DNA of 64,000 nucleotides from Luteimicrobium sp049844995 (GTDB taxonomy: Bacteria > Actinomycetota > Actinomycetes > Actinomycetales > Cellulomonadaceae): positions 620,001 to 684,000 of the forward strand of contig NZ_JBNCMC010000001.1 in NCBI RefSeq assembly GCF_049844995.1. Reading direction: 5' to 3'. Below are positions 41,433 through 49,098 of the stretch, one piece after another. How positions within the stretch are numbered: position 1 is the first letter of the stretch; each line of letters begins with the position of its first letter. Below the pieces are notes generated by a model, which saw nothing but the letters and a program-made list of their open reading frames with translations, was not told the DNA's origin and searched no databases. The translations under genes and the position numbers were made by a program.

Positions 41433-44400
41433 ATGTCGACCAGATCTTCCAGAGCTCCGGGACACGTCCGGGCATCGCGTCGCGCGGGTCGGGCTTCCCG
41501 GAGCCTTGCGGGCGTGGCGGCCGTCGCCGTCCTCGTCCCGCTCGTCGCGGTTCCCGGCGTCCTGTCCGCGTCCGCCGCTGACGCGCAGCACGTGAGCATC
41601 CCCGGTTCGCACAACACGGCGATGGGGTGCGCGAGCGACTGGGACGTGAGCTGCGCGCAGGCAGAGCTCACCCAGCGGCCCGACGGCGTGTGGTCGCGCA
41701 CGTACGACCTGCCCGCCGGCAGCTACGAGTACAAGGCCGCGCTGAACGACTCGTGGGACGTCAGCTACGGCGTGGGCGGCGCGCAGGGCGGCGGCAACAT
41801 CCCGTACACGACGGACGGCGCGAAGCCGGTCACGTTCTTCTACGACCCGGTGACGCACTGGGCCACCAACACCGCCGCCGACCCGATCGTCTCGGCCGTC
41901 GGCGACTTCCAGACGCAGCTCGGCTGCGCCTCCGCCGACCAGGCGGACTGCCTCGGCGCGTGGCTCGAGGACCCCGACGGCAACGGCATCTACACCACGA
42001 CGCTCGACGGCCTCACCGCGGGGACGTACCACGTGCGCGTAGCCCACGGACTGTCCGACGCTGAGGTCTACGGGGCCGACGGCGTGCAGGGCGGGGCAGC
42101 GATCCCGTTCGACGTCGAGGCCGGCAAGCAGGTCGTCCTGACGTACACGCTCGCGACGCACGCCCTCGCGATCGACGTCACCGACGCGCCAGCCGCGGGC
42201 CAGGCCGAGGACGCCGCGCAGTGGGTCGACGCCCGGACGGTCGCGGTCCCTGCCGACCTCGCCGCCGGGGCGACCGCCTGGGCGCTCTACTCGTCGCCCG
42301 ACGCGTCGCTCGCCCGGGACGGCAGCACGATCACGGGCGGCACGAAGATCTCCCTCACCGCGGACCCGAAGGGTCTCACCGCCTCGCAGCTGAAGCGGTT
42401 CCCCGCCCTGAAGGGCTACGTCGCCCTGCACCCGCGAGGACTCTCGCGCGCGGCGCTCGAGACGACCCTGAAGGGCGAGCTCCGGCTCGCCGCCTGGGGC
42501 GCCGACGGCACGCTCGCGGCCCTCACGGGCGTCCAGGTGCCCGGCGTGCTCGACGACGTCTACGGAACCTCCGCGCAGCGGCGTGGCCTCGGCGTCGCCT
42601 GGAAGCACGGTGCGCCGCAGCTCGCGCTCTGGGCCCCGACAGCGCAGGACGTCGACCTGCTGCTCTACCCGGCGTCGGGCACGGGCGACGCGCGGCGCGT
42701 CCCGGCGCACCGCGCGTCGGACGGCACATGGACCGTGGCGGGATCGCCGTCGTGGACGAACCGGCAGTACCTCTACGAGGTGAAGGTCTACGCACCCACG
42801 ACCGGCCGGATCGAGACGAACGACGTCACGGACCCGTACTCCGTGGCGCTCACGACGAACTCGACGCGTTCCGTGCTCGTCGACCTCGCCGACAGGTCCC
42901 TCGCACCGGCCCGATGGGCACGGACCGCGTCCCCGAGGCTCGCGAGCACCACGGACCAGACCATCTACGAGCTCAGCGTCCGCGACTTCTCGGCGACCGA
43001 CCCCACCGTCCCGGCGGCGCTGCGCGGCACGTACGACGCGTTCGCCACGAACAGCGACGGGACGAAGCACCTCAAGACTCTCGCGAAGGCGGGGCTGACC
43101 ACGGTCCACCTGCAGCCGACGTTCGACTTCGCGACCGTGAACGAGGACCGCGCGCAGCAGGCCACGCCGGACTGCGACCTCGCCTCCTACCCGGCCGACT
43201 CCGACCAGCAACAGGCCTGCGTCGGCGCGGTCGCGGGCTCCGACGCCTCCAACTGGGGCTACGACCCGCTGCACTTCCTCGCGCCCGAGGGCTCGTATGC
43301 CGTCCACCCCGACGGCGGCTCGCGCGTCGCGGAGTTCCGCACCATGGTCGGCGCGCTGCACGCGGACGGGCTGCGCGTCGTCGTCGACGAGGTCTTCAAC
43401 CACACCGACGCCTCCGGGCAGGACGCGCACTCGGTGCTCGACCGCGTGGTCCCGGGCTACTACCAGCGGCTCGACGCGACGGGCTCGGTGGAGACCTCGA
43501 CGTGCTGCCAGGACGTCGCGACCGAGCACACCATGGCGCAGAAGCTCATGGTCGACTCGGTGGTCCTCTGGGCCAAGGAGTACAAGGTCGACGGCTTCCG
43601 GTTCGACCTCATGGGCTTCCACTCGGTCGACACCATGAAGGCGGTCCGGGCCGCGCTCGACGAGCTCACGCTCCGCAAGGACGGCGTCGACGGGAAGAGC
43701 ATCTACCTGTACGGCGAGGGCTGGAACTTCGGTGCGGTCGCGAACAACGCGTACTTCACGCAGGCCACCCAGGGCCAGCTCGACGGGACCGGGATCGGGA
43801 CGTTCAACGACCGTCTGCGCGACGCCGTCCGCGGCGGCTCGCCGGTCGACAGCAGCACCTCCCAGCAGCAGGGCTTCGGCTCGGGCCTGTTCACGGACCC
43901 GAACGGCAACCCGTCCTACGGCACCGCCGACGACGCGTCGCAGGCCCTGCTCGGCCACGACGAGGACCTCGTGAAGCTGGGTCTCGCGGGCAACCTGAAG
44001 GACTTCACGCTCGTGACGTCGGACGGGACGACGAAGAAGGGATCGGAGGTCGACTACAACGGCCAGCCCGCGGGGTACGCGAGCGAGCCCGACGAGTCCA
44101 TCAGCTACGTCGACGCGCACGACAACCAGACGCTGTTCGACACGCTCACGATGAAGCTGCCGCAGGCCACGTCGATGGCGGCCCGGGTGCGCATGCAGAC
44201 GCTCTCGCTCGCGACGGCCACACTGTCGCAGTCACCGTCGCTCTGGCTGGCCGGGTCCGACCTGCTGCGCAGCAAGTCCCTCGACAACAACAGCTACGAC
44301 TCGGGCGACTGGTTCAACGCGATCGACTGGTCCGGCCGCACGAACGGCTTCGGCAAGGGCCTGCCCCTGTCGGGCGACAACGGCTCGCAGTGGCCGATCA

Positions 44401-44852
44401 TGAAGCCGCTGCTCGCCGACGCCGCGCTGAAGCCCTCGGCGGCGGACATCGCGACGGCGACCGACGAGGCGCAGCAGCTCCTCCGCCTCAAGCGTTCGAC
44501 GCCGCTGTTCTCGCTCGGCTCGTCGCGGCTGATCGAGCAGAAGCTCACGTTCCCGGTCACGACCACCCCCGGCGTGATCGCGATGTCCCTCGACGACACG
44601 GGCGGCAAGGACGTCGACCGGAACCTCGACGGCGCGCTGGTCGTGCTCAACGCGGGCACGACGACGGCCACCGAGACGCTGGGCGCGCTGCAGGGCAAGG
44701 GCTACGTCCTGTCGGCGGTGCAGCGCCAGGGCGACGACCCGGTCGTCAAGGGCACCACGTGGGACGCCCGCACCGGCACGGTGTCCGTCCCGGCGCGCAC
44801 GGTCGCGGTGCTCACGCTCGCCGAGCAGCCCGGCGGCCACGGCCACCGCTGA
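41433..44852 (+). CDS. pulA: Secreted pullulanase-type alpha-1,6-glucosidase
   Basis: 1,139 aa from ATG 41433. Signal peptide of about 48 residues (Arg-rich, LAGVAAVAVLVPLVAVPGVL, then SASAADA). Two X25/CBM-like starch modules follow (about 50-145: HVSIPGSHNTAMGC; about 150-245: ISAVGDFQTQLGCAS-type). Then an N2-type module, CBM48 (AWKHGAPQLALWAPTAQDVDL) and a GH13_14 barrel: nucleophile D725 (GFRFDLMGF), acid/base E762 (YGEGW), transition-state D897 (VDAHDNQTL). A C-terminal DUF3372 region (LLRLKRSTPLFSLGSS) ends it. It debranches pullulan, starch or glycogen outside the cell. A strong terminator follows at 44875. Confidence 0.95.
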   Translation: MSTRSSRAPGHVRASRRAGRASRSLAGVAAVAVLVPLVAVPGVLSASAADAQHVSIPGSHNTAMGCASDWDVSCAQAELTQRPDGVWSRTYDLPAGSYEYKAALNDSWDVSYGVGGAQGGGNIPYTTDGAKPVTFFYDPVTHWATNTAADPIVSAVGDFQTQLGCASADQADCLGAWLEDPDGNGIYTTTLDGLTAGTYHVRVAHGLSDAEVYGADGVQGGAAIPFDVEAGKQVVLTYTLATHALAIDVTDAPAAGQAEDAAQWVDARTVAVPADLAAGATAWALYSSPDASLARDGSTITGGTKISLTADPKGLTASQLKRFPALKGYVALHPRGLSRAALETTLKGELRLAAWGADGTLAALTGVQVPGVLDDVYGTSAQRRGLGVAWKHGAPQLALWAPTAQDVDLLLYPASGTGDARRVPAHRASDGTWTVAGSPSWTNRQYLYEVKVYAPTTGRIETNDVTDPYSVALTTNSTRSVLVDLADRSLAPARWARTASPRLASTTDQTIYELSVRDFSATDPTVPAALRGTYDAFATNSDGTKHLKTLAKAGLTTVHLQPTFDFATVNEDRAQQATPDCDLASYPADSDQQQACVGAVAGSDASNWGYDPLHFLAPEGSYAVHPDGGSRVAEFRTMVGALHADGLRVVVDEVFNHTDASGQDAHSVLDRVVPGYYQRLDATGSVETSTCCQDVATEHTMAQKLMVDSVVLWAKEYKVDGFRFDLMGFHSVDTMKAVRAALDELTLRKDGVDGKSIYLYGEGWNFGAVANNAYFTQATQGQLDGTGIGTFNDRLRDAVRGGSPVDSSTSQQQGFGSGLFTDPNGNPSYGTADDASQALLGHDEDLVKLGLAGNLKDFTLVTSDGTTKKGSEVDYNGQPAGYASEPDESISYVDAHDNQTLFDTLTMKLPQATSMAARVRMQTLSLATATLSQSPSLWLAGSDLLRSKSLDNNSYDSGDWFNAIDWSGRTNGFGKGLPLSGDNGSQWPIMKPLLADAALKPSAADIATATDEAQQLLRLKRSTPLFSLGSSRLIEQKLTFPVTTTPGVIAMSLDDTGGKDVDRNLDGALVVLNAGTTTATETLGALQGKGYVLSAVQRQGDDPVVKGTTWDARTGTVSVPARTVAVLTLAEQPGGHGHR

Positions 44853-44874
44853 CCGCCCCAGACCCGCCGAAGGA

Positions 44875-44918
44875 CCCCGCGCCGCCGACTGCTTCGCGAA
44901 GCAGTCGGCGGCGCGGGG
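44875..44918. terminator. Perfect 22-bp stem terminator after the pullulanase gene
   Basis: CCCCGCGCCGCCGACTGCTT then CG is matched exactly by its complement up to 44918, a 44-bp palindrome 22 bp after the stop codon. No U-tract follows, as is usual for high-GC actinobacteria. Confidence 0.85.
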
Positions 44919-45159
44919 TGCTTCGCGAGGTAACGATCGGGTCACCGGTTCGCCTCCGACCGGTCCGGGAGCGCCGAACCGTGCTTCGATGCTTGCGAGC
45001 GAGGGGACGACAACGGCGTCGTCTCTTCGCGTTCCGCACCCAGCCGCGCCGTCCACAGATTTCCTCCACAGGGGTGTGTGCGACGACGCCGTTCCGCGGA
45101 ACCGGTTGTGGACGACCCTGTGCGTTCGTGGGGGCGCCGGATTGACCGGTCGCAAGGGG

Positions 45160-45188
45160 TTGTCGGCCGCCCCCGCCGGGTCTACAAC
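45160..45188 (+). promoter_or_regulatory. Candidate promoter for an unannotated RNA
   Basis: TTGTCG (45160-45165), a 17-nt spacer and TACAAC (45183-45188) form a good -35/-10 pair with no ORF starting at the expected distance. A transcript would begin near 45195. A second possible -35, TTGACC, lies at 45142-45147. Confidence 0.5.
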
Positions 45189-45194
45189 AGACCT

Positions 45195-45512
45195 ACGGCC
45201 AGCCGCTGCGACGATGCCTCGGAGAACCGCCACGCGGAGGAGCGTCGCCCCGGCGGCAGGCCGACGGTCGAACGGAGAACGGCGCACCACCCCCTCGAAC
45301 ACCGCGGGTCCGGCACAGGGCCGGCAGGCACGAGGAGCTGCAGGACGGCGCAGGGTGCGCGAGGGCCCGGGAGACTGGCCGCGAGAGGCACGGCCTGCGC
45401 GCGCATGGAAGGTGGGCGCGAGTGTCCGTGTCGAGCCGTGACGTCACACGGTGTCGGTGTTGGGACTAGCGGCCCAGAGAAGGCCCCTCGGACTCGTACT
45501 CCGAGGGGCCTT
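45195..45512 (+). ncRNA. Candidate structured RNA of about 320 nt (unidentified)
   Basis: This gap has a promoter-like pair before it, a strong terminator at its end (45480-45512) and no convincing protein in any frame. The ends can pair (GCCGCT at 45202-45207 with AGCGGC at 45468-45473; GG 45197-45198 with CC 45474-45475), then CGAC 45209-45212 with GTCG 45453-45456, giving a rod-like shape as in 6S-type RNAs. A local CCGTG/CACGG hairpin sits around 45436-45452. No match in memory to RNase P, tmRNA, SRP or 6C RNA. A relative of the actinobacterial 6S-like Ms1 RNA is possible but unproven. Confidence 0.42.
45480..45512 (+). terminator. Stem-loop terminator AAGGCCCCTCGG...CCGAGGGGCCTT
   Basis: A 13-bp perfect stem (AAGGCCCCTCGGA, loop CTCGTAC, TCCGAGGGGCCTT), followed by TCGCTGTCT. 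No gene ends upstream on the plus strand within 600 bp, so it most likely ends the RNA candidate just before it. Confidence 0.8.
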
Positions 45513-45603
45513 CGCTGTCTCCGATGGTTCCAGCCGCCCCTGACACGAGCCTGGGAGCGTCGCCCGGCCCGGCCACCTCGCCGTGCCCCGCTAGCGTGGT
45601 GGC

Positions 45604-46698
45604 GTGAGCAACCTCGAGACCCGGCCCGCCGAGCAGCCGTGCCGGTCCGGCGGCGCCGACGGCGTGCAGGTCCTCGCGCCGCGCACCGTGCCCCTGGGCG
45701 GGGCCCGCGCCATGACGGTGCGCCGCACGCTGCCGCAGCGCGCCCGCTCGCTCGTCGGCGCCTGGTGCTTCGCCGACCACTACGGGCCCGACGACGTCAC
45801 GTCCGGACCCGGGATGCAGGTGCCGCCCCACCCGCACACGGGCCTGCAGACGGTCACCTGGCTGTTCGCGGGCGAGGTGCTGCACCGCGACTCGGTCGGC
45901 TCGCTCGAGACCGTCCGGCCGGGCGAGCTCAACCTCATGACCGCGGGGCACGGGATCTCGCACTCCGAGGAGACGCCCGCAGGAACCACGGCCCGCACCC
46001 TGCACGGCGTCCAGCTGTGGACGGCGCTGCCCGCGGGGGCGCTCGACGGCGCGCCCTTCTTCGAGCACCATGCCGACCTGCCCGCGCTCCGGGTCGACGG
46101 GGCGGTGGCGCACGTGCTGCTCGGGACGCTCGCGCTCGCGACCGGCGCGGGGGACGAGGACGTCGTCACGGCGACCTCGCCCGCCACCGCCTTCACACCC
46201 CTCGTCGGCGCTCAGCTCGACCTGGCGCCCGGGGCGCGCGTCGTCGTGCGGACGGAACCCGGCTTCGAGCACGCGGTCCTGCTCGACGCCGGGGCGGTAC
46301 GCGTGGCGGGGGTGGACGTCGAGCGCGACCACCTGGCCTACGTGGCGCCGGGGCCCGACGCGCTGGTCCTCGAGGCCGGCCCGGAGCCGGTGACGGACGA
46401 CGCCGGCACCGTCGGCGCGCGCGTCATGCTGCTGGGCGGCGAGCCGTTCGGCGAGGACGTCGTCATGTGGTGGAACTTCGTCGGCCGCACGCACGACGAC
46501 GTCGCCCGCGCCCGCGCGGACTGGCAGGCCGGCCTGGTCATGACGTCGGGCGAGGGGCCCAACCGCGGCGGGACGGAGTACGCGCCGGGGGTGGCCGACG
46601 GGCGGTTCGGCGAGGTCGTCGGGTACGCCGGCGGGCCGCTGCCAGCGCCCGTCCTCCCGGACGTGCACCTCAAGCCGCGGACGCGTCCGTCGACCTGA
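45604..46698 (+). CDS. Pirin family protein
   Basis: 364 aa from GTG 45604, with TAGCGT (45592-45597) six bases upstream. Pirin signatures: SLVGAWCFADHYGPD, PPHPHTGLQTVTWLFAGEVL (metal-binding His), HRDSVGS and LMTAGHGISHSEETPAG (His/Glu ligands). C-terminal pirin_C domain with VMLLGGEPFGEDVVMWWNFV. Longer than the ~290-residue average through N- and C-terminal extensions. Iron-binding cupin; may act as a quercetinase-like dioxygenase or redox sensor. Ends at a bidirectional terminator facing the tRNA. Confidence 0.92.
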   Translation: MSNLETRPAEQPCRSGGADGVQVLAPRTVPLGGARAMTVRRTLPQRARSLVGAWCFADHYGPDDVTSGPGMQVPPHPHTGLQTVTWLFAGEVLHRDSVGSLETVRPGELNLMTAGHGISHSEETPAGTTARTLHGVQLWTALPAGALDGAPFFEHHADLPALRVDGAVAHVLLGTLALATGAGDEDVVTATSPATAFTPLVGAQLDLAPGARVVVRTEPGFEHAVLLDAGAVRVAGVDVERDHLAYVAPGPDALVLEAGPEPVTDDAGTVGARVMLLGGEPFGEDVVMWWNFVGRTHDDVARARADWQAGLVMTSGEGPNRGGTEYAPGVADGRFGEVVGYAGGPLPAPVLPDVHLKPRTRPST

Positions 46699-46721
46699 CT
46701 GCGCGGCGTAACGGACGACGA

Positions 46722-46750
46722 AGGGCCGGTCCTCGAGGAGGACCGGCCCT
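46722..46750. terminator. Bidirectional terminator
   Basis: AGGGCCGGTCCTC-GAG-GAGGACCGGCCCT: a 13-bp perfect stem with a 3-nt loop between the convergent pirin gene and tRNA-Gly gene. Serves both units. Confidence 0.88.
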
Positions 46751-46756
46751 GCGTGG

Positions 46757-46830
46757 TGGAGCGGGTGACGGGAATCGAACCCGCGCTATCAGCTTGGGAA
46801 GCTGAAGTTCTACCATTGAACTACACCCGC
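46757..46830 (-). tRNA. tRNA-Gly, anticodon CCC
   Basis: 74 nt on the minus strand: acceptor GCGGGTG/CACCCGC, D-arm GTTCAATGGTAGAAC, anticodon stem TCAGC/GCTGA around loop TTCCCAA (anticodon CCC), T-arm GCGGGTTCGATTCCCGT, discriminator T and an encoded CCA. The GGG-reading tRNA suits the high-GC codon use. tRNA-Gly next to dcd is also seen in mycobacteria (glyU-dcd). Confidence 0.97.
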
Positions 46831-46854
46831 GAGACGCGAATCCGTGGGCTCCCC

Positions 46855-47193
46855 GTGTGGGGACATCCTCGGACGCCAGCGTGCGTCGTCGATCATACCT
46901 GCCCGGAGGAGCACCTCAAGTCACAGCCGCCGTCCGGCCCGCCCGAGGACCCGTACGCCAAGTCCAAGCTCGCGGCCGGGCTGCTCGGCATCTTCCTCGG
47001 CGCGCTCGGCATCCATCGCTTCTACCTCGGGTACACGGGCGTGGGCCTGACCATGCTGCTGCTCACCGTGCTGTCGGCGGGGATCCTCTCGCCGTTCATC
47101 TTCATCTGGGGCCTCGTGGAGGGCATCGTCTACCTCACGGCCACCCAGGGCTCCTACAGCGTCGACGCTAAGGGCCGGCCGCTGCGCCCCTGA
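46855..47193 (+). CDS. TM2-domain membrane protein with a doubtful start
   Basis: 112 aa if read from GTG 46855. The coherent part begins SQPPSGPPEDPYAKSKLAAG and contains the TM2 pattern AGLLGIFLGALGIHRFYLGY then a second helix (LTMLLLTVLSAGILSPFIFI) ending WGLVEGIVYL. A strong GGAGGA (46905-46910) is followed by AAG instead of ATG at 46918-46920 directly before TCACAG, so the natural start may have been lost or misread. GTG 46855 lies close to the tRNA promoter side and has no ribosome site. Two membrane helices; role unknown. Confidence 0.72.
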   Translation: MWGHPRTPACVVDHTCPEEHLKSQPPSGPPEDPYAKSKLAAGLLGIFLGALGIHRFYLGYTGVGLTMLLLTVLSAGILSPFIFIWGLVEGIVYLTATQGSYSVDAKGRPLRP

Positions 47194-47247
47194 TCCCCGT
47201 ATGACCCACGTCACCACGCGCCCAGCACTTCGGGCTACCGTGTGGGC

Positions 47248-47823
47248 GTGCTGCTCTCCGACCGTGACATCCGTGCCGAGCTCGACGCCGGGCGCGTGGT
47301 CCTCGACCCGTACGAGCCGTCGATGCTGCAGCCGTCGAGCATCGACGTGCGCCTCGACAAGTTCTTCCGCCTCTTCGACAACCACCGGTACCCGTTCATC
47401 GACCCGTCGCAGGAGCAGCCGGAGCTGACGCGCCTCGTGGAGGCGAAGGGCGACGAGCCGCTGGTCCTGCACCCGGGCGAGTTCGTGCTGGGCTCGACGT
47501 TCGAGGCGGTGAGCCTGCCCGACGACGTCGCCGCCCGCCTCGAGGGCAAGTCCAGCCTGGGCCGGCTCGGCCTGCTGACGCACTCGACGGCCGGCTTCAT
47601 CGACCCGGGATTCTCGGGGCACGTGACGCTCGAGCTGAGCAACGTCGCGACGCTCCCCATCACGCTGTGGCCCGGCATGAAGATCGGCCAGCTGTGCTTC
47701 TTCCGCCTGTCGTCGCCGGCGGAGCACCCGTACGGCAGCTCGACGTACGGCTCGCGGTACCAGGGCCAGCGTGGACCGACGGCGTCGCGCTCGTGGCAGA
47801 GCTTCCACCGCACGGAGGTCTAG
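47248..47823 (+). CDS. dcd: dCTP deaminase (actinobacterial dCTP deaminase/dUTPase type)
   Basis: 191 aa. GTG 47248 is chosen over GTG 47242 because TACCGT (47236-47241) stands six bases before it and family members begin LLSDRDIRAE. Motifs: SIDVRLDKFFRLF, GEFVLGSTFE, ARLEGKSSLGRLGLL (Ser/Arg/Glu active site), HSTAGFIDPGFSGHVTLE and FFRLSSPAEHPYG. It converts dCTP to dUTP or, in the Mycobacterium-type enzyme, straight to dUMP. The following gene starts 1 bp after its stop. Confidence 0.96.
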   Translation: MLLSDRDIRAELDAGRVVLDPYEPSMLQPSSIDVRLDKFFRLFDNHRYPFIDPSQEQPELTRLVEAKGDEPLVLHPGEFVLGSTFEAVSLPDDVAARLEGKSSLGRLGLLTHSTAGFIDPGFSGHVTLELSNVATLPITLWPGMKIGQLCFFRLSSPAEHPYGSSTYGSRYQGQRGPTASRSWQSFHRTEV

Positions 47824-47824
47824 C

Positions 47825-48976
47825 GTGTCCGACCTGTCCGCCGCCCCGACCCCCGAGGACCCGAGAGACTACGTGCCCGCCTCACCGCTCCCCCTCCTGC
47901 CCGCCGTCACGGCGGCCGCCCCCCTCGACCGCTCGCGCCACCTGCTGGGGTTCGCGTCCGAGGTGCTGCCCGACGAGGTCGAGGCCCTGGCGGTCAGCCG
48001 GTTCCCGGGTGCGCACTGGGACGTCGCCCCCGAGGGCATCGACCTCATCTCGGCGCCGGGACGGTGGGCGCGCCCCGGTGAGCCGGGCGTCCTCCGGCTC
48101 ACCGCGAGCACGGTGCTGGTCGGCCCGTACGCGCCGCAGTTCACCGACGGGTTCGGCACGGGCCTGCCCGACCGCACCGCGTACGTGTTCGACGTGACGT
48201 GCGCGCGCGAGCGCGGCGAGCCGCCCTACCCGGGCGGCGGCGACCGGGACGGCCTCGGCCGCGCGTTCCCCGTGGGCCTCCCGGTGGGGGAGGAGGGCAT
48301 CGTCGTCGACTGGCTCGTCGCCGCGGCGCGCCGGCTCGCGGGCGCCGTGCGGATCGACCTGGGCGGCGCCGTGAGCCCGGACGTCACGCTGGTGCCGGAC
48401 CCCGACGCGAACGTCGACCTGACGCTCTTCACCGACGTGTGGCTCGAGCCGGAGGCCGCGCAGACTCTCGTGCGGCAGGTCGAGCCGGGCGCGCACCTCG
48501 CGATCGAGGGCGTCGAGTGGGCCGGGCCGCCGCGTATCGCCTACGACCCCGCGGCGCTCGGGATCGGGGAGCTGTCCGAGGACCAGGTGCGCGCCGTCCA
48601 GCACGCCGCCGACGAGGTCGACATGGCGACGCTCGCGCAGCCCATGACCCTCGAGGGCTACGCGGTCCTCCTGGACCTCGGCCCCGACGGCGTCGTCGCG
48701 GTCGAGGTCGGCGCGGAGCCGATCGTCCCCCTCGCGCTGCAGGGCCTGCCGTGGACGGCGGGCGGCGCGCTCGCGTACCACGTGCGGTGGGAGGCGCCGG
48801 ACCTGGAGGGCTCGCAGCGCGAGGACCCGCCCCTCTCGCACGTGCTCGCCCGCACCCGCGCGCTGGGCGTCGTGGGCGAGGTCGCGGCCGCGCTGCAGCA
48901 CGCCGTCGGCGGCGAGGTCGCGGACGAGGACGGGTTCCTCGTGGGGGTCGCCGACCTGGAGCAGGAGGCGGAGTAG
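47825..48976 (+). CDS. Conserved hypothetical protein linked to dcd
   Basis: 383 aa from GTG 47825, right after the dcd stop, so it is probably co-transcribed. Globular without membrane segments: RHLLGFASEVLPDEVEALAV, PEGIDLISAPGRWARPGEPG, TASTVLVGPYAPQFTDGFGT and EEGIVVDWLVAAARRLAGAV, then VDLTLFTDVWLEPEAAQTLV. I recognise only a group of actinobacterial conserved proteins, no known catalytic motif. Acidic, Asp/Glu-rich C-terminus (VADEDGFLVGVADLEQEAE). Confidence 0.82.
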   Translation: MSDLSAAPTPEDPRDYVPASPLPLLPAVTAAAPLDRSRHLLGFASEVLPDEVEALAVSRFPGAHWDVAPEGIDLISAPGRWARPGEPGVLRLTASTVLVGPYAPQFTDGFGTGLPDRTAYVFDVTCARERGEPPYPGGGDRDGLGRAFPVGLPVGEEGIVVDWLVAAARRLAGAVRIDLGGAVSPDVTLVPDPDANVDLTLFTDVWLEPEAAQTLVRQVEPGAHLAIEGVEWAGPPRIAYDPAALGIGELSEDQVRAVQHAADEVDMATLAQPMTLEGYAVLLDLGPDGVVAVEVGAEPIVPLALQGLPWTAGGALAYHVRWEAPDLEGSQREDPPLSHVLARTRALGVVGEVAAALQHAVGGEVADEDGFLVGVADLEQEAE

Positions 48977-49098
48977 CTCCCGTCCCGACCTGGCCTCCGG
49001 CTGGGGACGGCGATGGGGTCGGGTAGCCCTCCGCTTGGTACGATCCTTGCGGTCCCCCGGTCGTTCACGACCCCCGCCCCCGACAGGACGGAGCGGAC

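Noticed and set aside
45195..45512. RNase P RNA, tmRNA, SRP RNA or 6C RNA
   Set aside because: No RNase P GAGGAAAGTCCGGGC-like core, no tmRNA tag or tRNA-like end, no SRP GGAAGGA loop and no twin C-rich loops, so I left the RNA unassigned.
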